A DNA stretch of 64,000 bases, taken from NCBI GenBank assembly GCA_000349905.1, contig KB722740.1, positions 1,713,309 to 1,777,308 of the forward strand. The letters run 5' to 3'. This document shows positions 49,901 to 60,658 of this stretch, piece after piece; the first letter of the stretch is position 1; each line of letters begins with the position of its first letter. Source of the stretch: Volvariella volvacea V23. Its lineage: Eukaryota; Basidiomycota; Agaricomycetes; Agaricales; Pluteaceae. Under the pieces are notes generated by a model. The model had not been told where the DNA came from. It saw only the letters and a program-made list of their open reading frames with translations, and did no database searches. A program made the position numbers and the translations under genes.

Positions 49901-51106
49901 TAGGATTGATTTTCATCATAGCCATTAGTGTTTGAACAACCGATTGGAAATGACACTTGCATAGCACAGCTTAGTCGATATTTAGTCTCTGACACTAAGT
50001 GTCGCAACCTTTTAATAGTTCGACGCACAATAATTGTGTGTCGCCCACTATACGGCTCGGCGTTTTGCCAGTGTGCACGCGATAAGTGTCGCGACCCCTG
50101 CAGTACAAGGAAGGCTCACAAGTTCCGAAGAAAAGCAGACAGGATCTTTGATCCCCGCGAGGGCGTGGTAATTGGATTACAATGCTAATTAGAAGGATAG
50201 CTTCGGTCAGTGCCCTTGAACTCCCCTTGGACATTCAAACGAATCTGTTTCCCTACCTTTCCTAGTATCACAGAGCAATATATGTGCAAATTGAGAATAG
50301 AACCAGATGATCAAATGGTCATAGCTCAAAGTAGACTTTATCCACTGTTCTATTAGCTTCCATTCTCCAAAATGAATGACAAGCCTGACGCACTCAAAAA
50401 CGTTTCAAAAGCTTCGCTGACCTTGAAAGATTACACGTTAAGCCTTCCCCCACATTTCCTCAGGTGAAGAACGCAGACAACCAAGAAAGGGTTTTAACTT
50501 TCCCCCCTTTCTGCCTATCTCTGAATCGCAGGGGATGCGTGTATTTCGCGAGGCTCCTGGGCCCTTTCAGGTTCTGCATGCCGTGAGTACTTGTGAAAAA
50601 TTCAAATTCCTGTGGCTGTGGCATCAGGAATCAAGTCAACGGGCACCCGCCTGATGGTTGAGTTGACGCCTGCTAAGTCTCTGAACCGCCTGCCTGCGGT
50701 TGGACAACTATCCGGCGGCATGTTACCCGACCCTGACCATTTAAAGCCTGAAAATAATAAAATTTATTTCGCCAAAAATGTCGTCATGGCCTCCTGAAGC
50801 GGCTCAAGTATGACTCCAAATGGCAGTCCCCTGCGTTAATTCCTGTAGCTATGGCTCTCACAGAGCCTGTGAACGCCGTCTCTCGTGAAAAGGGGGTTAT
50901 CTCACAATTCAAGTGGATATAATGTACCTGCGGAACTGAAGGCGATGCCGTACTGCTCCAACCGCGTTATGAAGGGTCCAATTTCATTTGAGTTCATGAC
51001 GTTGCGGTGAACAGCCTTCCATGGATGGGACAAACAGTACTTGGTCAAAGTGCTCACGGTGAACAATGTGTCTATTTCTCACGAACCTAGCGCGACTTCA
51101 AAACGA
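43928..51106. other. Gene-poor region of about 7.2 kb
   Basis: No gene could be supported on either strand. The longest frames (45246-45836 minus, 196 codons; 44612-45172 plus, 186 codons; 46286-46747 minus) overlap other open frames and show no motif. One plus-strand stretch near 45215-45335 reads like coding sequence (contains YAPKFIALDQIDGSSSFRGY), but it cannot be extended. I saw no reverse transcriptase, transposase or helicase motif, no long direct or inverted repeat by eye, and no tRNA. It may be old transposon debris, long upstream control sequence for the zinc-cluster gene, or non-coding RNA. Confidence 0.4.
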
Positions 51107-53271
51107 CTAATCATCTCCTAACTGATAGAAGGTAGAACGAGCCTCGACCTCCGACCGATGAGCCAGGTCTTCTCTGGCATCTTCAACGTATCGCCGCATT
51201 AAACCGACGACTCGTCGCAGATTTTGGCTGTACTTGGCTGAAATAGGTACAACGTCCAACGGCCATTCGCCCTCTAGACCACTTCGGCGATGAGGAGGCA
51301 ACTCCGAACGAACGAACTCTTCCAAACGTTGCAACTTGGCCTTTGCAGCTTCAACAGCCGCAGGATCAGCCCCGTCCCCACCAAGTAAATCTGCCTTGTT
51401 GGCGACTACCATCCTCGCCTTTGCACTCATGCCCGGTTGGTACTTTTCCAGTTCATCTCGTAGAATCACCAGCTCATCCCAAGGAGCTGGCCCAGAGAGA
51501 TCAACAACATATGCGAGAGCCAAAGAACGCTCCATAGATCGAAGGAATGAATGTCCCAGCCCTACGTTCTCCGATGCGCGAGAAATTAACCCGGGGTTGT
51601 CTGCAATCGTAAACCTGAACGACTCCACGAGGTCGAATTGGTGTCCAGCTTTGTATGACAGAGTCTCCAAATCAGCATCCTCATTCATATTCTGCCCCTG
51701 ACCGCCCCTGCTGCTCTCCTCGTGACGTCGCTGGTTCTGATTTCTCGTAAGCGTGTCCGCATATTCTCCACGGATAAGCTTTTGACGCTCCCGTTCCTCC
51801 TCAATCAAAGTTTCTTCGTACACCAAGCCCTCTGTCAAACCACCCTCAAACGCGCCATCCTCTGCCACACGCACCACGCCCACTATTGGGTTCAGGGTGG
51901 TGAACGCATATCCAGCAACCTCACTCTTGGCCCTGCCTCCAGTTAATGCGCGAAGCAGTGTGCTCTTGCCCGCGTTGGGCATTCCAACGAGTCCGATATC
52001 GGCTAGGATTTTGAGTTCAAGTGACAAGGTAACACGCTCGCCCTCCTGACCCTTCGTCGCAAACTTTGGTGAACGATTGTCGACTGTCAGAAAATGGGGG
52101 TTCCCTAATCCGCCGAGTCCCCCTGAAGCAATGAGATGTCCCAACGGTTGTTCATGTCTGACACCAAGCGGCGCATCAACGGGCTGTTCATAGACCTCCT
52201 CCTTATCAAGGTCCAACGTTATTGGTTCTTCGGTCTCCCGCTTCCTCCGCGCCAATCGCCTTTCTCTCTCCAGCTTATACAACGCCACCTCCGCGTCTTT
52301 GAATGAATCGCGTTCGATGTTGTCCTCCCCAGATCGCGGATAATGCACCCATCTGCTCTCTCTCATCTTGGCACGCTTCTCTGCCGGTGTCAAACCCTCA
52401 AGCGACTCTTCCTCTGCCTCCCATTCATCTGGTGCGCGACGCGAATCGCCGCGGGGTATTTCGCGAACTACGGTACCCAACGGTACTTTAATAATTAGCG
52501 GTGAGCCGGCTTTGCCGTTTTGCCAAGTTCCTTGACCGTGTCCACCTGGGTGTCCCCGGATGCGCTTTGGTACGGACGAGAGCGTGGTGAGGTGTGGAGT
52601 GGGGAGGAAGTAGACATCTCCCCCGCGGCCACCGTTTCCTCCCGATGGGGGGCCGAACGGTTTGAATTTTTCTCGATGAAAGGCGGCGCACCCATTGCCA
52701 CCCTTTCCTATATGTCGATTGAGATTAGAAACATTGAAGACGCGTGAACTATAACATGTATGTATGATAGGTGACACAGCCGGGACTGTATACGGTCATA
52801 TACTGATAGGGCATGAAATGAAGCGATATGAGGTATAACGCGTAAGGGTGAAAGGAAACAGGAGTTTGCGCAATATCGAAAATAGTGCCGAATGAACTCA
52901 CCCCCTCGGACAGTAACTATAAGATGGTCCAGGAAAGTTTGACCCTAGATCGCAGCGTTTGAGTTTCATTCTTGAACGAGAATAGATAGAGAAATAAAAA
53001 TTTTGTGGAGAGGGGATATATTTCATAGAAAACAAATGCTGTGAGGTTGATGTTGCAAACTTACTCCCTGCTTCCTTTTCCATTCAGTTTTGCGTCGCCG
53101 CCTTATGGCCTCCTCATCAAACTCTGCTCCCCCCGCATCAGCCTTGCTGCTATTGTGTCTGCATTGGCCGAGTACCGGGGCCAATGGAACAGGGTGTGGC
53201 GTTGTGGCCGACTTGAATGATGTACGAGTAAGAAGAGACCTGCGCATAACAGAACGAAGCACTGAAGTCAC
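51107..53271 (-). CDS. mtg2: Mitochondrial Obg-family GTPase (ribosome assembly)
   Basis: Exon 1 (from 53271) encodes an Arg/Ser-rich presequence ending RRRRKTEWKRKQG. Exon 2 gives the start of the Obg fold (GQTFLDHLIVTVRG). It joins in phase 1 to exon 3 (GKGGNGCAAFHREKFKPFG), completing the Gly-rich Obg domain. The GTPase domain has G1 GMPNAGKST, a switch TTLNPIVG, G3 IADNPGLI, G4 NKAD and the G5-like PISA. Insertions between G1 and G3 and a charged segment near RMRESRWVHY within the Obg domain lengthen it. Obg proteins bind the large ribosomal subunit and check its assembly; the fungal Mtg2 acts in mitochondria. The introns around 53073-52950 and 52898-52700 were set by motif continuity. 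The protein is about 620 residues, ending FYQLGDD. Confidence 0.93.
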
Positions 53272-53687
53272 GAGTTTCTCGTTGTTTGTGCGTCACACCG
53301 GCCTCGTGCTGGGTCCCCGAATGGAGTGCCCCAGACCGGACGCTGTCCGAGATACAAGGTCCTTCAGGCCTTTGGCTCGCAAAGGCTCCTTGCTACTGAG
53401 AAGTAAATCACGTCCCGCGGCACGCAGCGCTGTCGAGCGAGTGCTCTGAAACTCGTTTCAAACGCTTGACACCGGACAGCCCACGCACAACAGTCACGCC
53501 AACAGCCCAACTTGGAGATAAGCAACAGTTACACATTGTAGGTAATAACCAATAACAATAGACATTCAAATTTTCGATACGAGGCATCAAGTGGTACAGA
53601 AGTGGTATACAATACTGAGGCGGATACGAAAACGTCCAGGGTTTGTGCGTCACAATCTATTGTCTACTGAGAGCGGCCTTGCACACC
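53272..53687. promoter_or_regulatory. Promoter region of mtg2
   Basis: It lies between the bHLH gene end and the mtg2 start, both on the minus strand. No further feature is seen. Confidence 0.35.
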
Positions 53688-54950
53688 TCAGCCGACCCGG
53701 CCAAGACCCAATAGCGAAGACGGTGTGTGAGCTTGTATTGGGTACTTGGTGTGCGCTGGGAGCGAGTCGTGCTTCGTAGCACCCCGCTGCAGAGTAAAGG
53801 CATCTGGCGGGGCAGGACCTGTGAAGGTGGGGGGCAATGGTGGAGAGGAGGCAATTTGTAATAGAAGCGATGCAGCAGACTCGTCTTCTGGTATCCTCTG
53901 GGGAGGAGTTAACATTGCTGAAGTGGCCACGGGACCTAAAGCCAGGGCAGGAGGAGCCTGTGAATTCCTTACAGGGTCGAATCTCGTGGACGATGGAGGA
54001 GAGGGCAAATGAGACACGTTGCTTATGGGCGGAAGGACCGTAGGTGTGGGAAGCAGGCGTGGATCGATTTGGGAGTCTGGCAACCACGAAGATATGGGAG
54101 GAAGTCGGGACGGAGGATCGGGAGAGGTAGTCGGTCTGCGTGAAGGGGCATTTAACGCTTTCGTCACCGCAGTTGCCGGTGAAGATGCCAAAGGGCTGCC
54201 CAGGTATCGGGGACTGACGGACGTCGTCCTCGCTAAAGCTGCCTCCTTGTCGAGTCCATTTACTTCTTCGCCCTCTTGCTCATCCTCCGCTCTTTTCCTC
54301 TTTGATGATAGCTTTTTGGAGCAGTTGGAACACGACTGCGGTACCCCGCTCTCTAGTTCACCAACACGATGCAGGAGCTCCTGCATGTACGCAACCGTCC
54401 TGACCAAGATTTCCAGTTTGAACTCCTTCTCCTTCTCCTCTCGTTTCCCCGTGCCTTTTGGTTTGGTCTTCTTCTTAGCTCCGTCATCGTAATCCTCGTC
54501 GTCATCATCGTCAGATTCCGTTTCCTTCTCCTTCGACTTATGGCCGTTATAGTCAGCTGGAACTAGTTGTCGTAGCGTCGCGAGGGCTTCATTAATTTTC
54601 GTTCGCCTCGCCTTCTCAATAATGGAGTGATTTAGTTTTCTTTGCGCTTCTCGCGCGCTGCGAGACAGTGGACCCGGTTTGCGACCGCGCCTCGAGGGCG
54701 CATGGGGAGTAGTTTGAGGGGTAGTGGACGCAATAGAGTGGGAGTTGTTCGCAGCGTCATTATGGGCCTGACTCGGGGTTGACGTAGCTGCTGCAGCGCT
54801 GGGTTGCTTGGGAAGAATTGGCACAGCCGAGGCAGAGGGGACAGCTCGCGGGGGCAATTGGGAGGGCAGTGGTTTCTGTGTGGGCAGCTCCTCCGCACGA
54901 GGGCGTTTCGCGCGCCGAGGAGGATTGCAACTTGCTGCGTATGCGTCCAT
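53688..54950 (-). CDS. bHLH transcription factor with long acidic loop
   Basis: A single open exon of 420 codons. The N-terminal third is Pro/Ser/Ala-rich. The basic region and helix 1 read KLNHSIIEKARRTKINEALA, with the His-Glu-Arg pattern (H-x3-E-x2-RR) expected for E-box contact. After TLRQLVP comes an unusually long loop of about 45 residues with a run of Asp/Glu followed by a Lys-rich block. Helix 2 (KEFKLEILVRTVAYMQELLH) follows, and then a leucine-rich VGELES. The C-terminal half is Ser/Pro-rich with a CSNCSKKL motif just after helix 2. The protein should bind CANNTG sites as a dimer. It is divergent from the 410-residue unknown gene 818 bp away. Targets are unknown; no intron was needed. 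Confidence 0.88.
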   Translation of the reverse strand: MDAYAASCNPPRRAKRPRAEELPTQKPLPSQLPPRAVPSASAVPILPKQPSAAAATSTPSQAHNDAANNSHSIASTTPQTTPHAPSRRGRKPGPLSRSAREAQRKLNHSIIEKARRTKINEALATLRQLVPADYNGHKSKEKETESDDDDDEDYDDGAKKKTKPKGTGKREEKEKEFKLEILVRTVAYMQELLHRVGELESGVPQSCSNCSKKLSSKRKRAEDEQEGEEVNGLDKEAALARTTSVSPRYLGSPLASSPATAVTKALNAPSRRPTTSPDPPSRLPPISSWLPDSQIDPRLLPTPTVLPPISNVSHLPSPPSSTRFDPVRNSQAPPALALGPVATSAMLTPPQRIPEDESAASLLLQIASSPPLPPTFTGPAPPDAFTLQRGATKHDSLPAHTKYPIQAHTPSSLLGLGRVG

Positions 54951-55767
54951 GTGTTGATAACTGATGGGAATAGAGGGGCTCAGGGCGCTAATGGACGAAG
55001 GCTGAGGATTTGTGAGGGGAGGCGCAGTGGTGGGGCCAGGGGACTTGGAGCTGGGGTATGGGAGGTGGCGGGTTGGTTATGAAGTCGGTCTCCTGGGGTA
55101 TATGTCTTTTCGGCGCCGCGCAAACGAATATGAGGGATTGTGCTCGTGTGCCCAAGAAACGTTCCTACTCTTGCCTTCCTTAATTAGGAAGGCACACGAC
55201 TCTGATTCTGGCCTCCGATTGGCCGACAAGCAACACACGTTCGCCAGCAATCTAAGCATAGCCGCGTCGGCATGATCCTGCGCTCCGTCGAGGGCATCCG
55301 GAGAGACGTATACAGCTCGATGCGCACGAATGTGCATCCACCACACACAATCTGATCCTTCTGCGCCTGTCTCGCGAGGAATTCAGGTCACATCCCATTC
55401 AGGGTGCCAGCCACACGTCCGCCCTAATGTGTCCGTTGCACAGCCTCGAGATAGCTCTCGAATCACGAGCACATCACCAAGGCGGTCGATAAGGTGGATC
55501 CAGTCAATCGGTGCCACTCTGGCTGCAATTGCTTGTGGTGGTTTCCCTTGGCAGAGCGATGAGTCCATACGCAGCATACGATAGTAGAATATTTATGCCA
55601 TTCTCCCTATTGATGCTAGTCCTGAACGAGAGCGAAACGAGCAGTCCAGCATGTGAGTTAAACGTTAAGCATCGAAATCAAGATCAAAATCCAGCAGAAG
55701 CTGCATAATATTTGGGAGACAAACAACGCGCACATCAACTCCGACTGCTACTGTAACGCCTCTCATT
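54951..55767. promoter_or_regulatory. Divergent intergenic region
   Basis: The promoters of the bHLH gene (-) and of the unknown 410-residue gene (+). Several short open frames, no motif. Confidence 0.35.
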
Positions 55768-57057
55768 ATGGATCTTTCTTTCTTCAACAAGAGCACCTCG
55801 AGCCTTGACACAGGCGTCCTGGTCCATAACTTTCTGCATGAAGACAGCTCTCAAGTGTCTGAGATAGTCCTCTTGCAAGCAGGGCGATCGTTAGTTGCTG
55901 CAGCATCTGAAGATGATGGTTGGTCAGAAGTGGGCATCGATGCTGACGGTATGCAACGCATAGTGCGTCCAGCAGCAGGTCCGTCGATACTCTTATATAT
56001 GCGCTATCTAGCGACTAATTCTGGTCTAGGGATCTACCAATACGCAAAGCTACCTCCCCAGATCCCGGTGCCTCGATTGCCGCCACCGGCAGTGAAAGAG
56101 TGGGGTGCGCCTCCAGAGCCATTTGAAGCATTTAGTCTCGATGAGCTGGAAGAGTTTGACCCAACTAACGTCGACCTACAAACCCGTGATCTGAGTAGGG
56201 TCCGCAAAGCTGATGCACTTTCCACCGATGGTCCACCAGTCACAAAGCGTAGGAGAGTGTATATGGAGCCCCTTCATAACCTTCTCCCACAGGTACGACA
56301 ACTATATGCGCTCGCTATTCAACCTCCGATCATTTAATTCACTTGCTAGCCCCACTTCTACCCCTCACCCCCGGTTCTCGCCCCACAAACACCTCTCGAA
56401 TTGCCTCCTTATAAGCGCACCCAACCAATTCCCATTCCTCCATACACATCTGTCGCTAACTCTCCAGACTTTTCCCGTAGGGCTTGGATCATTCCTATTC
56501 GAGGTAACCTCCCTTGGGCTATATGCACGGCCGGCTCATTGCTCGATCCCTCTGAAAGCGTTCCTGTTCCCCCAGACCAGGATGAGGACCACAACATCGT
56601 GTGGACGTACGGAGCTGTTCGTTCATTCTGGGGATATTTAACCGACAACTTGCGTGCCTCTTGTCTATTCGGGCCTGTTGGCCTGTCCTTCCACGTTGCT
56701 CCGAAATTTGCTGAGAGCTCACAGCACCATCGAATGTTTGAAACCCAATCAGACACCGTATATGCACAAGTCATCCCCGATGTGGAGAACTCAGGCATGG
56801 CTAGTGGGGTTGTGAATTCTGTACCTCAGAGCGGTATCATTCCGCGGGCCCCGTTGTCAAACATTGACTATATCAAGATTTGGCATGACTCAACGTTTAC
56901 TATGCACGTTCGCAATGCGCTACATATCTGGTCCTTCCAGCCTTCGAACAACAATCTGCCTAGCTCTTCCGATGGGAAGGTGACTAAATATAGGATGCTG
57001 AAAGGCGCAAAGTTGGCGTTGGTTAATGAAAAGTCGCGCGGTGTCCTGGTTTCTTGA
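55768..57057 (+). CDS. Unrecognised 410-residue protein
   Basis: Two exons (55768-56292 and 56350-57057) join in phase 0 over a 57-nt GTACGA...GCTAG intron. The N-terminal part (MDLSFFNKSTSSLDTGVLVH) has mixed helix-strand character and includes ILLYMRYLATNSGLGIYQYA. A Pro-rich linker (KLPPQIPVPRLPPPAVKEWG) and a basic patch (TKRRRVYME, nuclear-signal-like) come before the intron. The second half reads as a folded domain: RAWIIPIRGNLPWAICTAGS, HNIVWTYGAVRSFWGYLTDN, PVGLSFHVAPKF, DYIKIWHDSTFTMHVRNALH with LWSF-type packing, and an end of KGAKLALVNEKSRGVLVS. It has no membrane segment, signal peptide or known catalytic motif. I do not recognise the family; a nuclear or chromatin role is only a guess from the basic patch. 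Confidence 0.75.
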
Positions 57058-57592
57058 GGCTCAATGGTATATTCCTCAACCATTTTCCCTGGATTTTGTG
57101 TTCTATCTGCATGCTATCGAATAAGAAGGTCTCGAATTCCCGTAAATTTGACGTCTTTCCACCAAGAGTTACGTTGGTGGCATAGTTAAGTCGCGTGCAA
57201 ACTTGAAAGACTTGTGGGTATCGACTCCTATTAATAGCACCACCATCGCTTATTCTCTGATGGCAAGGTCATATATCTCGTTTGCCTGCAACGCGAACTG
57301 GCTGATATTCTTAGCCACCAGTGTGCACGCGTTGAGCTCGCAGGAATCCCACTGATTCTACTTCTCGACTTCGACTTGTGCACCTTATGCGACAGGGGAA
57401 TCGGTCCTTTCGTCCGAGCCAACGCTTCTGCTATACGAATTGGCGATATACCTCAGGCTCTCAAATACTCGTACAAATTGTCCACCAATTTGCGTTTTCC
57501 TCCCACCTTGGTTGGAATTCGCTGCTGTCCTTGTCTCTTTTATCGAACTCTCACAACCTTACGACGGGGCGAACAATTTACGGTACTCCAAC
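57058..57592. promoter_or_regulatory. Promoter region of MFS transporter
   Basis: 3' flank of the unknown gene and promoter of the transporter. An upstream frame open from 57440 joins the transporter frame, but the ATG at 57593 is the first that gives a family-like N-terminus. Confidence 0.35.
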
Positions 57593-60500
57593 ATGACGCA
57601 AGACATCAAGGAAGCTTCGACCGACGCAAATGGTCCGGAGGAAGTCGAGAATGATAAATCGAATAACGACGGCACCTTTTATCAAAGTCTGTTAGGGCTC
57701 GAAGTCAAGAAGAGGTTTTTCTTCTCTCCTCTGGACTCCTCCTATGCGGAGGCTGTGAATCGCGATGCAGAGGGTGTGGAATATGACAGTAAGGAAGAGG
57801 TGCGTCTTGCTATATTTGAAAGCTGGATCCCAAGTTTAGTTGGCTACACTATTTTCGGAGTCCATCTTCACGCTATTTCTTTATGTTGACGCTGACGGTG
57901 ATTTTTATATCTAGAACGCCGTGAGACGCAAGATAGATAACCGGGTTCTACCATTGGTTATTTGTAGGTGAGCAAAGATAGATTACCCACGAGGACAAGG
58001 TGCTGATGACATCGTACAACTGTGTCGTGTGACATAACCTACATCCTGTACTTCACTTCAACACTTCGGTGTCACACACAATAGCTATGTGTGTACGTAC
58101 AGTCATCGGAGCGCCTGTTGATGGCGTCACAGTTCAAGCTGATGACATTGATGATCTACGCTTAATCCACAACAGTCAACCAGTTTGGTACGTATCGACG
58201 GACTTTCCATTCCAATCCCCTCTCAGAGCCGAGATTACCCACATTCATGTTATCTGTATTCGCGTTTGAGACTGATCAACCTTTATCATGGTCAATTTTA
58301 TATAGACCGCACCAACATGTATGTGATCTCATCTCGTCCTCAGATCTTAATACTCCCTGCATCATGCCCGAATCTTTCTAACATTCATTTCGCCTGTCGT
58401 ATCCCACCTCCCGGTCAACTAACGATACCCTTATGACCGCACTCCTGTCAATCATAGTGGTAATGCGCACGTAATCGATGCCTTCAATCAACACTATGTG
58501 AGTTTATTTCGCCCTGGCTCCTAGATACGCATTAGTACGTGGCGTGCTTCAGCCTCGCGGTTGGCTTCATTCTGTTGAATGACGAGGATCCCGCTCCCAG
58601 GAAACTGGCGCGCCACAATTTCAAGCCTCAAGCTGACTTGGGTACTCTAACAGGGCATCACCAATAACAATAAGTGGACACTTGCGTTGAGCATCTTTTA
58701 CGTCGGGTACTGTAAGATCGCTTCATTCATTTGGAGGTTTTGATCGCTCATCTTGCTTAACGCTCGGCTAATCAGGTCTCTTGGAGATGCCCGCCAACGG
58801 TAAGATTTTTACTAAAGTTGTATGTAGCAACGAGGCTGACATATGCGTGCGCGAAGTCTTGCAACGCCACATCGGGGCGAACCGATTGTATGATGAATCG
58901 CCAGTGACAGGAATATCTAGATATTCTAATTCTGGTCTTGCAGCTTCTTTCTTTCTATGGTTGTCTGGGGTCTTGCCTCGTTGTCGATTGTATACGCGAA
59001 AGGATTTGGTTCAATACTCGCGCTTCGGTCTGTGTTCGATTTGCGACCTGATGAACCAAGCTAACTACTCCTCGGCAGGGTTTTGATGGGCATCGGCGAA
59101 GCGGGGTATTATGCGGGAATGATTTATTACCTTTCATTTTGGTACAAAAGGTTAATCTTCGACGGTGTTTGATGTGGGTGGAAACAACTTATCGTTATCT
59201 TGTCAGACACGAATTAGCCACGAGAATAAGGTATGAATGGATGTTGGAATCCTCTCTCTGGATAGTCCTGACTCTGTTTAAGCTTATGTATGACCGGAAC
59301 GCTGCCAGGCGCCATTGGTGTAAGGACCAATTGGGTTAGCATTATCTATTGCGCTTAACTTAAAGTGCACAGGGACTACTGGCTTTTGGTTTGGTCAGGC
59401 TACACAGTGACCTACTGACCGGGTGCGTTGCTCTTCACAGACTATCTACGGCATACTAACGTCAGCATTATGTAGGTGGCAATTCCTCTTTCTTGTAAGT
59501 TCTCAGATTCGGCTGCTCTCGGATCTTATGTTTTATATATGCTCTTCAGATTGAAGCTATCCCAACCTTAGTGATGGCAGTTGTCCTTCTCTTCTTCTTA
59601 CCTCCTTTCCCATTCGCTGCGTCATTTTTGACTCCCAGGGAGCGTGCTATTGCACAAGCTAGGCTCAATAGAGATCACAGGCCGCAGTCACATGGAGGTA
59701 TGACCGGTTGGCAGGGCTTCAAGGCGGTTGTTTCCGATATCCATGCATGGCTATTAATGCTCATATATGCAAGCTGTGGGTCTTATCTTGCTGATTTAAT
59801 TTGCGAGTACTTAAGCGTCATTATCCTAGTCAACGTCGGTGTGGCTACGGTGTCCTATTTCTTGCCCACGGTCAGGATTGCTTCATTTCTATCCAATATT
59901 TTTTTCTTACTCAAAATCCTGATAGTTAATCAAGGGCCTTGGGTTCACCTCGATCAATGCGCAAGGACTGACTGTGGCCCCGTACGCTGTGGGTTGGTTT
60001 ATGGTCTTTTTCCAAGCATGGCATAGCGACAGAACGCGAGAACGGGGCTGGCACATCGTGCTTTCGTGCAGCGTTTCCTTGGTTGGGTACATTATTTTGG
60101 CTACAGTGGTTGACAAGAGTATCGGCGCAGCGTATTTTGCATTATTCCTGGTGGTTGGAGGGAATTATAGCTTATTCCCTTTGGTCATGTGCGTGTCAGT
60201 TTATGAGCGAACCGATCTTGCATTGATTCATCTTCTTTTCTGGGCAGGAGTTGGGCAGCGAATACTTTCTCTCCAACCTCGAAAAGGGGCGTTGGGACTG
60301 CTTTTATTGTGTCGATTTCGAACTGTATTTCGATGTCAGTGCTCACCAATCCTAGAAGTGCCAGCTACTAATCTCAAACAGTGCATCACCTCAAGTCTAC
60401 TTTGACCCTGGCGATAATTTCAAGGAAAGGGCATGCGATTTCTGCAGGGTAAGTCTGTCGTTTGTTGCTGATTGATCGAGTATTTATTGAAATTGCATTA

Positions 60501-60658
60501 GGTGTTTGTCTTTATCGCTACTAGCGGCCTTAACTTTGCATATTAGATTATCACGCCTCAACAAATCCCGCCAAGAGCATCAAGCAGCCCATGAAGATAA
60601 GGAAACTCGAGATGGCGAGATATGGGACAACGACCCAAGATACGTTTACATGACGTGA
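57593..60658 (+). CDS. MFS transporter, Dal5/Tna1 (anion:cation symporter) type
   Basis: The hydrophilic N-terminus ends KEENAVRRKIDNRVLPLVI. After many short introns the membrane part reads FYIDRTNIGNAHVIDA, TNNNKWTLALSIFYV, LLEMPANVLQRHIGANR and FFLSMVVWGLASLSIVYA. It continues VLMGIGEAGYYAGMIYYLSF (the signature near TM4), GLLAFGLVRLHSDLLTGWQF, LTPRERAIAQARLNRD, NVGVATVSYFLPT, LTVAPYAVGWFMVFFQ, SWAANTFSPTSKRGVGTA and a final LSLSLLAALTLHI. About twelve membrane helices result. Relatives carry allantoate, nicotinate, pantothenate, biotin or dipeptides; the substrate is unknown. The segment between RVLPLVI and DRTN needs a ~300-nt intron (about 57967-58270), so that junction is tentative. 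The C-terminal codons overlap the end of the convergent PLP enzyme gene by 13 nt. Confidence 0.88.

Noticed and set aside
49990..50100. Two similar words (AAGTGTCGCAACC and AAGTGTCGCGACC) as possible transposon ends
   Set aside because: Only short, in direct orientation, without an element between them.
57593..60658. MFS gene as a pseudogene because no long open frames exist in its 5' half
   Set aside because: Short exons carrying family motifs join with good splice sites across nearly the whole region.
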